Made by a program: the position numbers and the translations under genes | Shown here: positions 1-11,724 of the stretch, piece by piece | Layout of the letters: every line of letters starts with the position of its first letter | How positions within the stretch are numbered: position 1 is the stretch's first letter | Assembly: GCA_026770025.1 (NCBI GenBank) | Contig: JAMXDE010000015.1 | Coordinates: 372,001 to 436,000 of the forward strand | Length of the DNA stretch: 64,000 nucleotides | Reading direction: 5' to 3' | Origin: Craspedostauros australis | Taxonomy: Eukaryota; Bacillariophyta; Bacillariophyceae; Mastogloiales; Achnanthaceae | The notes under the pieces: model-generated | Told to the model about the DNA's origin: nothing | The model's input: only the letters and a program-made list of their open reading frames with translations | Database searches by the model: none

Positions 1-191
1 GACTCTGTGAAAGAAAACGCATCACTCCTCTCAGCAACGTGGGACAAACATCATGGCGCACGAAAACATGCAAGAAGGGCAGCACCCTTCCCGCAATCCA
101 CTGAGAGGAGGGAGAGAGAGATCGAGAGAGTAGCCCTCTCCTGCTCATTTGCATCAAAGCGCCAACAGGAATTGACTTCGTAAGGGCAACG

Positions 192-1199
192 ATGGATCTT
201 GACACGCTGTTCACAAACACAGACTACAAGACGATCCAGGTCACGTTGCCATGCCATTTGGAGATCGGAGACTGCAATGTGGATGCCAGAGATGCCACCG
301 ATGAGAATGACACAGCGGATGATCCAAACAATGGTGAAGGATCTGCGGCAAATGCGATAGTATCGCCAGCCTCATCGTTGCCATTGCAAGCCACAGCTGC
401 ATCAGATATACCCAAACCTTCACAGTCCGACACGGAGCCGACCGAACCTTCACAGCCACACATGCTCACGGTCAACCTCGCTGTGAGCCAATCCGCATCC
501 ACCGATTTCGACCTCACGGGTCAAATCCTCTGGCCTGTTTCCAATCTTTTGGCATATTTCGTGGCATCCAAAATGGGGCAGCACCTTCTGCGCAACAGAA
601 ACGTTGTCGAATTGGGTGCCGGCTGTGGCCTGCCGGGCTTGGTAGCATCCCACTTCGCCAAGATGATGGTTCTCACAGATGGCAACGGTATCGTGACGGA
701 TCTCTTGCAACGCAACATCGATGCCGCATCACGCCACTGCGAAGCCTGGTCGCAGCAATTCTGCTGGGGCGACACGGCTCAGATGGAAGAGCTCCTGCGA
801 CGCATCGGTACGGTGGACGTCATTTTGGCCGCCGATGTCGTGCAATGGCCTGCCGTCGTGGAGCCTCTGCTGCATACCGTAAAGCGGTTGTTGTGGTCGT
901 CGTCCACCGCGAAGCAGCCGGCCATGATCTTGGGAATCGTCAACCGCGCCACGACAGTCTTTGACATGTTCTTCACGATGGCAAAGGAGTTGGGATTTGC
1001 GACGCGAAAGATCGAACCGATCGAGTTTCTGAAGGATGGGGTCGTCCCAGAATGCTGTCAGGAATTTGGGGACCGATCGACGCAGATCTTTGAGGTGAAG
1101 CTTGTGGATCGGTCGATCAAGCCCGTCCTATTGGAATCGACGGCAGAGAACATGATCGTCGGAAGCGACTTCCAAAACACGAGCTTCTTGCCGTGCTGA
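192..1199 (+). CDS. Family-16 (METTL21-like) protein methyltransferase A
   Basis: A single-exon gene of 335 residues starting at ATG 192. It looks like an S-adenosylmethionine-dependent methyltransferase of family 16, whose characterised members mostly methylate lysines on proteins. Residues 1-105 are polar and low in complexity, probably disordered. The Rossmann-like domain follows: motif I VVELGAGCGLPGL at about 138-150, an acidic residue at the end of strand 2 (D163 in VLTDGNG) that would hold the SAM ribose, and a post-I motif DVILAADVVQW near 209-219. Family members often have DxxY at this last place, so the Val-Gln-Trp variant is a little unusual. The substrate cannot be told. A convergent gene ends 330 bp downstream. 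Two more proteins with the same fold lie in the window, at 19474-20997 and 42960-43880. Confidence 0.85.
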   Translation: MDLDTLFTNTDYKTIQVTLPCHLEIGDCNVDARDATDENDTADDPNNGEGSAANAIVSPASSLPLQATAASDIPKPSQSDTEPTEPSQPHMLTVNLAVSQSASTDFDLTGQILWPVSNLLAYFVASKMGQHLLRNRNVVELGAGCGLPGLVASHFAKMMVLTDGNGIVTDLLQRNIDAASRHCEAWSQQFCWGDTAQMEELLRRIGTVDVILAADVVQWPAVVEPLLHTVKRLLWSSSTAKQPAMILGIVNRATTVFDMFFTMAKELGFATRKIEPIEFLKDGVVPECCQEFGDRSTQIFEVKLVDRSIKPVLLESTAENMIVGSDFQNTSFLPC

Positions 1200-1529
1200 G
1201 ATGGAAGGTGGGACGCACTTTCTACCTGGTACAACGCTCATCTGGTGTCTCTACTTGTACAGCCGCATCGAGTTGAGAACTAGCACAACACTGTCGAATC
1301 GTCAGTAGCAAATAAGGATCCTCGAAGCTGAAGACTTCCAAAGGACGGCGGCAACCACTTTCTCAATGTAAAGATCAACCAATTCACTTCGCTAAGTACT
1401 TATGTTCATCGTGCCTTTCTTTGAGTATGAGGAGCGAGAGAGAATGAGAGAGGAAATGTGGAGGGCCCGAAGCACTTGCTCAGGCTCAATCTGAGCGTGT
1501 TGCCATACTCGTCCTCGAGGATTTTGCTC

Positions 1530-2726
1530 CTACATGCTGAACACACGCTTCTTCACCACCTTGTTGCCCTGTGCATCTGTTTCGCTGGAAACGACGTTGA
1601 GGCTTGACGATGGGTTTGCGCCATCAGCGACACCTTCGACACCAGCATCACCACCGGCCAGGACTTCTCGCAGCAACTTTTCAGGATTGTCGGACAGCTC
1701 CTCCACCTGTGCCTTGCCTTCTTCGATGACTTCCTGCATCATCTTTTCCTTCAGCTCGTTCTCCGACAGTGCCGCATCGCCGATCATGTCTTGCAATTCC
1801 TGTCGGATGATTGGGATGAGCTTCTGCTGCAGCACCTCCTGCCGTTCTAGATCAGCGAGGTATCCGTTGCCAGTTTGAAGACCTCCGTGACTTGGCTTGG
1901 ACCCAAAGAACCACCCACCCGATTTGTTGCTGCCAACAACTGCGGCGCTCTGGCCATCACCCCCGTCTGATCCGATGGCCTCCAAACACTCCGACGCAAT
2001 CTTCGACACGGAGTCGTCATCCATCAGCGAGGATAGGAGATGCTTGAGCTTGGTCTGTTCTTCCACGGCCTCCGCCAGCGATGCGCTGGCCTGCTTTTCT
2101 TCCTTGCGCGCCATGAACAGCTTGTGCGCCAGCACGTAGGCCAAGGAGATGGCGAGAACGTTGTAGAGGGAATGCCTGTACCGCTTCAAGGGATCAACGA
2201 GCTTCCTCCAGGCCGGCTTGTTGAGCTCCTTGTCGAGCAGCTTGGCGTTGCGTTCGCGCACGCCATCGAGCTCCTTGTTGAGCTGAAGGATGCGCGCATT
2301 GACGTCAGACAGATCGCTCTTGGCAGAATCCAGGTTCTTCTTGCTCTCCAGGTACCGTTGCTTCGCTTTCAAAGGCGAGACAGGCAGCGGCGGCAGTTCT
2401 TCGCTTTTGCTGCTACTCTTGCTGCTCTTTTTGGATGCGACTTCAGAAGACGATGGTGGCTTGGTGGCGAACGTCTTGCGCTGCGCACGAGTGTTGGTCA
2501 CTGCTTCCCGTGTTGAGACGGCAGAATTCCTGATAGAGCCGCTATTCGGCCGTTGTTGATGGATCAGAAGCTGCCCATGCTGTTGCTGTGGGCGAGGCTG
2601 ATGATGGTAGCACCGCCTCACTGGCAGTGCTGCGGGATGCGAAGCACGCGCACTACGAGCACTCGTTGTGATGAGACGGTTGCTCACGGATGCCAGCCCG
2701 GACACTCGCGCAAGAGAGAACGGCAT
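1530..2726 (-). CDS. Mitochondrial coiled-coil protein with one membrane segment
   Basis: A single-exon gene of 398 residues whose ATG is at 2726. I do not recognise the family. Residues 1-90 are rich in Arg, Ser, Ala and Gln with almost no acidic residues, as expected for a mitochondrial presequence. A Ser/Lys stretch (about 92-110) and a charged heptad-like segment (about 120-168) follow. One hydrophobic segment at about 186-206 precedes a second short charged helix (207-230). The C-terminal half is acidic and helical (DLERQEVLQQKLIPIIRQEL), with a Gly/Ser-rich linker near 262-290. The layout (presequence, coiled coil, one membrane span, coiled coil) resembles inner-membrane organising proteins such as Mdm33/She9 in architecture only. 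Its 3' end faces methyltransferase A. Confidence 0.7.
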   Translation of the reverse strand: MPFSLARVSGLASVSNRLITTSARSARASHPAALPVRRCYHHQPRPQQQHGQLLIHQQRPNSGSIRNSAVSTREAVTNTRAQRKTFATKPPSSSEVASKKSSKSSSKSEELPPLPVSPLKAKQRYLESKKNLDSAKSDLSDVNARILQLNKELDGVRERNAKLLDKELNKPAWRKLVDPLKRYRHSLYNVLAISLAYVLAHKLFMARKEEKQASASLAEAVEEQTKLKHLLSSLMDDDSVSKIASECLEAIGSDGGDGQSAAVVGSNKSGGWFFGSKPSHGGLQTGNGYLADLERQEVLQQKLIPIIRQELQDMIGDAALSENELKEKMMQEVIEEGKAQVEELSDNPEKLLREVLAGGDAGVEGVADGANPSSSLNVVSSETDAQGNKVVKKRVFSM

Positions 2727-3360
2727 CGTTTCGAGTCTTCACGCTTCTTGTATCATGCACCGATGGTTATGACCCTGGATTTGCCGTTGGCGTCGGCGTC
2801 GGTGTAGGCGTTGGCGTTGATGGTGACCGAGATCGCGAGAGAGTGACGATGGCAAAGATCGCAATAAGGTCTTGGGCCAACGATGATGGTCTGTGTTTGG
2901 GTGGTGGATTGTTTTCGTGGAGACGGGTTTGGCTTCTTTTTGTGTGGTCCAGATCGTGGACATAGGGGTAGGTCTGATGTTATTGTGTTTGTCAGATAAG
3001 TGCCTGAAAAGAGGTTGAGAAGGAAAATGAAGATCGTTTACGAATCACGTTTCAATCCCGCAAAAGGATCTGCGGGAATGAAAACGAAAAGACGAGCAAG
3101 AACGAAGATGCGAATCAGGGACACCCGGCAAGTGCATCAAATACTGCAGATTACGACTAGTACGACCCCAAAGTGCTTTTTGTCATTTGTTGTGTTTCTT
3201 CGTTGTTTGTGACATGTTGACAAAGCAAATGTCGCAGCGACGTCTTCGTTTGATGCATTGATATTACTACTTTATCAATCGGTGTTACTCGGACAAATAT
3301 AGTCATTGCTTCCGTTTGGTTGAAGTGTCATCGAGTCCCGTCGAACCTGCTTCCTTTTGC

Positions 3361-3552
3361 ATTTAATGCATTTGGAGTGCATTTAATGCATTTGGGGTTC
3401 AAAAAATGCATTTGAAGTGCATTAAATGCAAATGGAGTGCATTAAATGCATTTGGAGTGCATTAAATGCAATTGGACTGCATTAAATGCATTTGGAGTGC
3501 AAAAAATGCATTTGGAGTGCAAAAAATGCACTTGAAGTGCATTAAATGCACT
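3361..3552. repeat. 20-bp minisatellite array 1
   Basis: Nine full 20-bp units and one partial unit lie head to tail; the commonest unit is ATTAAATGCATTTGGAGTGC. Each unit has two 10-bp halves ending in TGC(A), so TGC recurs about every helical turn. Variants begin with ATTTAATGCA or AAAAAATGCA. The order of variants in units 2-5 matches units 3-6 of the array at 5392, and both arrays end in ATTAAATGCACTT. Confidence 0.95.
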
Positions 3553-3722
3553 TCATCGGTTTTGCTGTCCACAATTCGTGAATGGATCCTCCTGGCGTCA
3601 ACTCGCCACAACCAACCGCTGGGCGCAAAACTCGTGGTTGCATGAGCCAGACGACTGTTTCACAAACGGAAGGTGGTCGTAGTGAGCAAGAACAATTCTC
3701 CTGCTGCCAATTCAGTGGTTCT

Positions 3723-3788
3723 TGTAAGCCCCATGCTGGGTACCATCGTGTTTTCTGTAAGCCCCATGCTGGGCACCGTCATGTTTTC
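3723..3788. repeat. 33-bp tandem duplication
   Basis: Two adjacent 33-bp copies (3723-3755 and 3756-3788), starting TGTAAGCCCCATGCTGGG, differ at three bases. The unit is a multiple of three, and the forward frame through both copies is open (CKPHAG repeated in an 89-codon frame from 3582). I see no other support for coding. Confidence 0.9.
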
Positions 3789-5086
3789 CTGAATATAGCG
3801 AATCGGACAACACTACTTTCTTGGCAAACGATGTACCGTGTTGTCAACTAGGGTTAGACATATTTAGCTAGCGTCTACGACACAAATACTGGCTGGCGTG
3901 TCCTCAACGCGGACAACAGTCATGACGTCATTGACGGTTGATGACAGACCGTAACTGTATTCATTGGTGTGGATGGTGATGTTGTGACAGGTCCAGTGCC
4001 ATGTCGGTTGCTCACGTTGGTGATTTGGCTCCTTTGGGTGTTTCCTCCTGCCGGTTTTGTGTCAAGCAGCAAAGCATTGGTGGTGCCATCCCTACATGTC
4101 GGCCACACCAGCCACATGTGTGAATGCTACACAACATAATATTATGTAATGTAATGGAGGGCAGTGACTTATCCTTTGCTATGCACAACAAAATACAATA
4201 CCAAATAGTACTTGGCTTAGTTTGTGAATATTCTACAAAGTCCTGTGCAACCTGCTTTGTTCCCCTTGGACATGGGACGCCATGATCATCTGCTGAGCTG
4301 TTGACATGGTGCAGAAAGAGACTGGTGACAGTAGTGTTGTTATCCTTGTTGTTTCTTGCATTGTGATTCAAGTGCTTGTGGATTCAATACCACTGAAACA
4401 AGAAGTAAAGAGGGGGAGCAGATGAGCAACAGTTAGAAGCCAATGATGGCCATTGGCAACGACGAGCAGAGAGGAGGTCCAAACACACAGGCAGGGAATA
4501 GACCTGAAGCAAGGACGAGGCTGTACTATAGAGTAGGTATCTGGAGGGAAGGCAGCGTGTGCTGATTGAGATGTGGACAAAGCTGAACGTCCTGGACCAT
4601 GAACAGCAGCAGACCGAGAACAAGGCATGATGCAGGTCAAGTTAAGGGTGAGGGCAAAGGTTGAATTGGGGTGTACCATCCTTGGGTAGCATGGAGCCTG
4701 CAACCCGCTCACCACCATATGTATTCTTCTCCACATGGGTTCCATTGATCCAAAGCCCAGACAAAGCAGCAGCCTCGGCATGCCCACTGCCACCACGCAA
4801 TCCTCAACATTTCGTTACAAGTAACCGCCTCACCCACGTGAAATGTGAGCGTGTCGATGATAGACACGACTGGACAGCATGTCGAAACACGACTGACGAT
4901 TCCGAACCCCATTTGCTCTGCACCGTCCGCACGCTTGACGCTACTAGGAAAAGGCTAATGCGAAAAATATAACTTTGTAACTATAAGGCTCAGGAGTCTA
5001 TAACTTCACGCACACGCAATAAAGCATAACAGGATGAATTCAGTGCTGAAATATTGTATCAGAACGAAGTTACAATCGTATCCTGA

Positions 5087-5476
5087 ATGGGTCTTATGCT
5101 CACGCTGGGTCCACACAGCAAACAACTCGAGTCCGTTGTCCATTTGGCGTTGGAGAATCACACACAGAGGTTCGAATGGTTGCACATGGCATTGGTGGCC
5201 ATGGCGGACAACGTCGCTCGTGGTCTTCAAGTTCTTGATTCGGCAGTTCAAGCGCTCGTGTCGGCAACGAGCGCGGCTCTTGAACTTCGCTCCATCTTTT
5301 CGCAAAAAATCCTGTTCTTGGGGCCTGCACACCAATCGCCAACCCACACACAAACAGCTCAAGCGAGTCCCGCGACCTGTGTGCTTCCACCAAAAAATGC
5401 ATTTGGTGTGCAAAAAATGCATTTGCAGTGCATTAAATGCACTTGGAGTTCAAAAAATGCATTTGAAGTGCATTAA
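5087..5476 (+). pseudogene. Possible gene fragment running into a minisatellite
   Basis: An ATG at 5087 opens a 129-codon frame. Its first 75 or so codons read like a helical, amphipathic protein (LESVVHLALENHTQRFEW, then MADNVARGLQVLDSAVQALV), unlike other chance frames in this spacer. From about 5392 the frame passes into the 20-bp minisatellite and turns into a repetitive Cys/Lys/His tail before a stop. I recognise no family. It could be a remnant of a mobile-element or host gene cut by the repeat, or a chance frame. No splice signals or neighbouring exons support a complete gene. Confidence 0.2.
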
Positions 5477-5545
5477 ATGCAAATGGAGTGCATTAAATGC
5501 ATTTGCAGTGCATTAAATGCAAATGGAGTGCATTAAATGCACTTT
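5392..5545. repeat. 20-bp minisatellite array 2
   Basis: Seven full 20-bp units and a partial one, in the same orientation and of the same family as the array at 3361-3552. Both arrays are preceded by similar unique sequence: GAGTCCCG, then CGA(A)CCTG, then CTTCC. That points to duplication of a larger segment rather than separate origins. Confidence 0.95.
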
Positions 5546-6280
5546 CAGTTGTGCATCAGATTGATTCGTGACTTAAACAACTACAGTCACAACAGCGGTC
5601 ATTGGACACCAATAGACGATCTCGTTAAATATGATACTTAACGACACGACATCAAGTGGTCATTTTCAGCGAATGCAACGACACAGATTGCGGAGGTAAG
5701 ACTAGTTCGATTAAACAGCCTCGATTCATCTCTCTGGTCAAATGAGTCAAACAACGCACGTTTCAATGGACTTGCCGGGTGTCCCAGGAAACGAACTCGA
5801 CAAGAGAGGAGCCAAGATGGATCCCACCACAACACGAGAGAAGCGAAACGACGAAGGAGGTGGAGGAACTCTCTGCGCCAGGGAGACCCAAATCCAACAG
5901 AGGCAAAGAGAGAAGGAGAGAAGGAGGAAGGAAGACGCAACAAGTACGATTACGTCGTACCACGTCGTACCACACGACTACAACAAGTACACGAGGACAA
6001 GCCCAGACCTAGAAGACCAGGAAGCAACAGGCAGGCATCAGTTGTCGAGCGTTCGGTAGCCCTGCGACGACCAGCATTACTATAGGGAGGTGCAGCGGGG
6101 TCATCTGGCACGAGTCCACGCAGAGGTCCGACATCCTATCAGGAGAGTCCGCACAGGGTCAGGACACGCCAGGTTGCCACGGAACAAGCCAAGGCAGTCA
6201 GAACCCAAACAGATCTGACGAACGAAGGCGAAAGCATACGCATTCGCAGAGCGACTGCGCCAACACCCGCGATCTTCAGG

Positions 6281-9200
6281 ATGGCCGGCTTAACGACAGC
6301 CGATGGCGAGGCCATGCAGCGCGAAACCAGCAATGGGGAGGAAGCAACCCAGGAAACCCCAAATGACTTAGATCAGCTGAATCTCTCGACACTGGCGACA
6401 CTGACAGACATCGACGAGGCCGACGAAAAAGAGGAAAAGGAGAATGGGATCCCTGGCGTTGTCGAGGAGACCGTTTCTGGTTCCTCCGCCGACATGGACC
6501 GTGACGACCTTGACCTGTCCAACCCCTTCATGGAAAATGGCTACCAGAATGGATACCTCGATGGTTTCTGCGACTACGACAACGCCATGCCTCTCATGCA
6601 TTACTCCAGAATGGCTGGCTCCATACCACGGCACCCGAATGTGCCAGTGCAGGAACAGCAACAGCAACAGACTGAAACAAACGGCGAAACACCAGCAGCG
6701 ACAGAGACAGCAACGTTGTCCCCGAAGGCCGGCACTTTGGTGTCCAAAGTAACGTGCTCCGCGATTGGCAAGGTACTGTTGGATCCCGCCTCACCTGAAA
6801 ACACGGCTTCTGGAGGCAGCTCCGCTGCCCAAGGAGAGGCCGGGCGCAATGCAGATCAACTCCTGCTCACTTCGGATCTTTGGAAGCAGCCATTCCACAT
6901 TATGGCGACAGGATCTCACGATGACAAGAACGGAGGTGCCATCTCGCTCATCAGCCTGCCATCAGGCGAATCGGTCATTCCCAGAGATCAGCTTCGGATA
7001 CGGGAGGGCGGCCATCCATCCAATGACCCTGCCGTCGTCGATGTTCAGTTTGACGCAAGCGGCACGATCCTCTCGGCGATTGATGCGGGTGGTACATGCA
7101 CGGTCTGGGAGCTCAAGTACACGCCAGCCCTGCGACGAGTGCGACAACCATCGCCCGATTCCTCCAACTCCAACACAACTGCCATGACGAGTGCCGTGTC
7201 ATCTAATTCGCAGGGCAATGCCAGCACGGTCGAGAACAACATGTTCTCGTCCTTCATGTCGGCGCTCACGGGCATGCCCACCGGTGCGGCAGCAGGCGCC
7301 TCGACGAACCAGGCCGGCAACAACGTCATCACGCGTACAATACCCTGTGTGACAGCGACTATCGTCCAGGTGTCTCGGATCAACTATCCGCGTTCCTTCG
7401 GATTGCCCACGTCCTTGGCGATCGATCCGGCCTACAAACGAAAGACGAACAAGGCCATGATGGTCGGTTTCCTCGACGGCCGTTTGCTGCTTACGAAGCG
7501 TGGTTTCTTTCAACGGCGCAACGATTCTGTCATTTACCAAGGACAGCCGAAAGCGAACGACGAGTCCGCATACAAAGGTATCGAAACAATCGCCTGGAGA
7601 GGAACACTCATTGCTTGGGCGGATGCATGGTACGTTTTTGTTCCACTTCACACCGACACAATCGTGAACGTCATCTTGTCGCTTGAAATTGATATTGAAC
7701 GGCAAATGCCAAATGACAGCCAATGTGATGGCGATGGCGATGACTGCCAACATCGGGCATCGCTAGAATCGCGCAGACAGATCTGTGCGGCGTGAATCAC
7801 GGGCAACTGCTCTATGTACCATTCGCACGTCTCTCCAAACCACATCTTCGTTGTCGTTTGAGTGAATCTTCAATGCGGACTCCTGTTCTCACATCTTTGG
7901 ATGAACTCCTCCACTTCTCTTCTTCCCACCATGCACATGACACAACTGCAAACTGTATTGGGCTCTTTGGAAACTGCTTGTGACGTACCACGTGCAGCGG
8001 GATCAAGATATTCGATTCAGAGACATTGGTGCGACTCGCACACATCGATCGTCCGACGGGTGCCAGGCCATCGCTTTACCCGACCATCGCATCGCTCAAG
8101 CCAACGCTGAAGTTCGAAACAAGTTCGAAGGTGCTTGTCGCATGGGGTGATTGTCTCATGTCGCTCACAATCAAGGAGTCGAAAGTGACGGCCACCAACG
8201 GATCGAACAGCGCATCATCGACATCATCGTCATCGCAAACGCCAGGTTCATCCAGCTCTCTTGCGAAACGGAGGACCGTCCAATGCACAATGGCATGGGA
8301 ATTGGATTGCGTCGCCTGCGATGCGGCCCCGTTGGACAACGACCACGTCGTCATCTTGGGCCTGGTCCCTCCCGTGGATGACAGCGACGATGAAGATGAT
8401 GTGCCCGATGGCAACAGCGATGGTGAACCCCAATCAGGAGCATCACGAGGCCAAGGCAACGATGTTGAGTTGCAGATTCTCTCGCGGGAGACTGGCTTGA
8501 TCATGTACAGTGACGCGATCCCCATGCTGTCAGATCCTGGCAACAAGCCCGGCGGTGTGGCAGATGATGCATCCTCCTTCAGCCTGCTCTCGTCCTTCAT
8601 GCTGCAGCGCATGGAGGACCAGACCGAGGTAGTGCTTGATCGGAGCGAAAACAAGACTGATATTCCCATCCAAGACGCCCTGCTCGCCCCTCTGATGGAG
8701 GGCACAAGAAAGAAGTATAAAGATGCGCATACACGCTGGAATCTGTCCTCAATCCTGTTTGAACATGAAGCGCAACCATCAATGCTGCAGATGGGCGGCC
8801 CTCTCAGCGAACGAGGCGTCAGCAATGGCGCGAGGAATGGAGATGAAGCTCCAAGCGGCAAAGTTGATGCCGATGGCAACGACGATGGCAGCGTCTACAG
8901 CGATATGTACAGCTTTGTCGATCGTGGCCTGCATCTCAAGTTGGAGACGATGGATTCGTCACAAACAGGCCCCCCTCCGATCATGGCCATCACATCGGGC
9001 GAAGATATTATCACCATTCGCATGACCGACGTCGACGACGCCATCGCGCATGCACTAGAGAGGAAACGACCTGGAGTAGCGCTCTTTCGCGCCTTACAGC
9101 ACCGGCGCAATATTCGCACGTACAGCCTTAATGAGCTTGTGAACAGGTTCTTCGAGGCCTTGCTTCGTGACAGGCAAGACCCGACAGCTGGCGATTCCAC

Positions 9201-11724
9201 CGCGAAAGACACACGGGCAGCGTCCCTATCCTTGAAGAGGGTGCAGCTCGCTGTTCGGTCGATGCCGACTCTGTTTGGCGGGCATATCGATCTCTGGCGC
9301 AAATGGACTCAACACGTCGAAACTATTCCTGGTGGACTGTTCCTGCTGCGCGATCATATCCCCGTGAGAGGTAAGCGAACAGACACGGTTGCGATTGCCA
9401 GATGTTGATGTGGGGATGTGAGAATCCATGGATGATTCTCCGTTTGTCTGCATTTTGCATGTATTTGTCTCTACACGACAAGTCAAGCTCTCCAAAGACA
9501 TGGTTTGAGGAAGGAACAGGTGCACAGAGATTCTGAGATACACATGCATTCTGCGAATGAATCTCCGATCGCTGATACTCTTCTGAATCCAACTTTGCGA
9601 CGCTCACATTCGACTTGTAAATTCCCACCACTTTTCTCCGATCTTCGTATTCCCCTGGCATCACTGCTTTTGACACGTTATTGCACCATAGATCCCATCC
9701 TGCCGAAGCAAGTCTATGACAACATGCTCAAAGGCATGCTCCATGAAATCGACACTCTCAATGCCGCTGCGGGGCGCAGCAATGATGACGAAGCAGAAGG
9801 TCTAAAGAAGCTGGCGAGAGAAGGCGAATCGCAGTTCCTCAGCAGCATGGTCGCGTGGGGTCCCACGAAGGTGCTGCAGGACTATATCAAGCTCTACAAG
9901 TTCGCAAGAAGCGTGAAAGAGCACAGCGAAGTCTGCGAGTTAGATTTGAAGCAGACGGAGGTGTCATTGCAACGCCGGTACATGCAGACTTCTGCGTTGT
10001 ATCTGAACTTCGACGCGACGCGCACTCTCTCCGCAAGATCCGAAGATGATGAGATCGCAATCGACAGGATTTCCGATGCCAGCTCCAACCGATCACTCTG
10101 CACGGAGGAGTTCCTGCTGAAGATCATTTCACCGCGCACGCCCATGCTGAGTCTTCCTGGAGAGGGCGACGAGCCAACGACGGCGAACAACAAAGTCGAC
10201 GACGAAAATGAGAACAGCGCTCTGACGGTCCCACGTGTGCCCAACAGCCGCCTTGCGTTGGACGCCATGGCACGGATTCGGATGATGCAAGATCGCTACG
10301 ACTTGGCCTTGAAGAGTCTGCTTGCCATCGGAGCGTTCCACTCCACGAGAAGCCTCCAAGATCTAGAAAAGCAAGCCGTCTCATGCATTCAAGACGAAGA
10401 AGAGAAAGGTCCCATGGCAGCACCAACAGTCGGCAGCCAGGCCGAGCTGATCTCCGAGACATCGTACGTCTACGTTCTGGGCTTGATCGAGCTGCATCAT
10501 CTACACCGTCTTCTTCTGAACGAAGAATTCATCCTGTCCACGGACTCGAAGCTCTTCATGCCAATATTCGCGCTCATCCGTCTAGTGGGATTGGATCTGG
10601 TTGGTTCATTCCTCATCGAGCACTGCGTGTCGCCGGTGGGCGACAAGCAGGACATGATTGAGCAGCTCGACGGACCGCGGCGTGAAACATTGCCCATCGA
10701 TCAAGTCGCGGCACAGCTTCAGAAGAGCCCGGCCTTGTTGCATTGGTACCTCCATCTGGTGTTCACGAAGAAGCCCGAAGTCTACGTTAAGTTCCCCAAC
10801 ACAGCGAACCCACCGCGGGCAGTGACAGAGCTGCATCGGATGCACTTTGATCTGTACATCGACTTTGCTCATGACACCAAGGATTCGGCACGTTCCTTGA
10901 AGGGCACGGAGGCATACAACGCAGAACACAAGACGACACCGCTGCTTCGGTTCCTGATGGCGGCATTGCCGCTGGGCGGCATCCGACCGATCGAAGCAAG
11001 ACGAACCTTCGAGTCTTTGAGGGCGAAGAAACGAGCCAACCTCAACGATGAAGATGACGATGACGACAGTGCCGTAGCCGCCACAAACTTGTCGGCAGGT
11101 CGACGGGAGGTGCATGACTTCGCGTTGGAACTGGCGTACGTCATTGAACACTTCAGCAACCAGACAGAAACGGAGGCGCGCGGCGTGGTCGAGCTGTACC
11201 TAAAGGGCGTTGAATCCATCGTCCTTGCCGTCGCCTATTCCCAGCGACAAACCAAGTACACTTCGATGCTTTGGGACGACATCATCTCCTTCTGCGTCCA
11301 GGATGATAAGCTGTTTGGATCGATGTTGGAAGCTGCCGCACTGTTTGGAGCGGATCTTGCCCGTTTGGTCACCAGAATCCCTCCGGGCATGTCAATCGAA
11401 GGCTTGCGACGTCGTTTGACAGCCGCAGTTGCGGACTACCGTCTCAAGGTGGAAATTCACAAGGCTGCCACTGAGTCCACAGTCACTGACCGGTTGTCCT
11501 TGTTGCGTGAAATCACGCACCGGTCGCGCCGTGGAATCCGTTGCGATGTGTCCAAAATTCCAATGCCACCAAAGATCGGTCTTGGTGGTGGGACCACTTC
11601 TGCAGGGCGTGCAGGTACGCCCTTGGATGCGTCTGTAGGCACAACTGGTACCACATCGACAAGGCGCTGGACGAAGAAGCGACGCGACCGCTACAAGCTA
11701 TCGATCAAACCGGCCATGCGATGA
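6281..11724 (+). CDS. VPS41: VPS41, HOPS tethering-complex subunit
   Basis: Three exons, 6281-7629, 7998-9370 and 9692-11724, give 1584 residues. Both introns (368 and 321 bp) are GT-AG and rejoin in phase. The join at 7629/7998 yields IAWADACGIKIFD, matching the Vps41 signature (AW followed by GVRVYD); the join at 9370/9692 yields IPVRDPILPKQVYD, matching IPVRDPVL. Vps41 is a HOPS subunit that tethers late endosomes and AP-3 vesicles to the vacuole. The N-terminal half is a WD40-like propeller interrupted by long Ser/Asp/Gln-rich insertions; the C-terminal part holds the clathrin-heavy-chain-like helical repeat (clear near 1405-1505, with LWDDIISFCVQDDKLFGSML). It is nearly twice the human length and ends in a basic tail where animal Vps41 has a RING-like zinc domain. 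I see no such zinc ligands. Confidence 0.9.

Larger units (their letters stand above)
2727..6280. other. 3.5-kb gene-poor spacer with repeats
   Basis: No gene is convincing here. The stretch is AT-richer than its surroundings. It holds a degenerate GTTGGCGTCGGC-type hexamer run at about 2783-2820, two homologous 20-bp minisatellite arrays (3361-3552 and 5392-5545), a 33-bp tandem duplication (3723-3788) and, at 5087-5391, an open frame with coding-like composition that runs into the second array. The last 500 bp before 6281 presumably hold the VPS41 promoter and 5' UTR, with a run of TACGA/GTCGTACCA-like words at 5942-5993. A minus-strand stretch near 4370-4800 faintly resembles transposase sequence, but not enough to call. 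Confidence 0.6.

Noticed and set aside
4370-4800. Minus-strand stretch with INGTHV-like words, suggesting a DDE transposase
   Set aside because: Only a few residues resemble the pattern, frames shift and no terminal repeats are seen, so a call would be guesswork.
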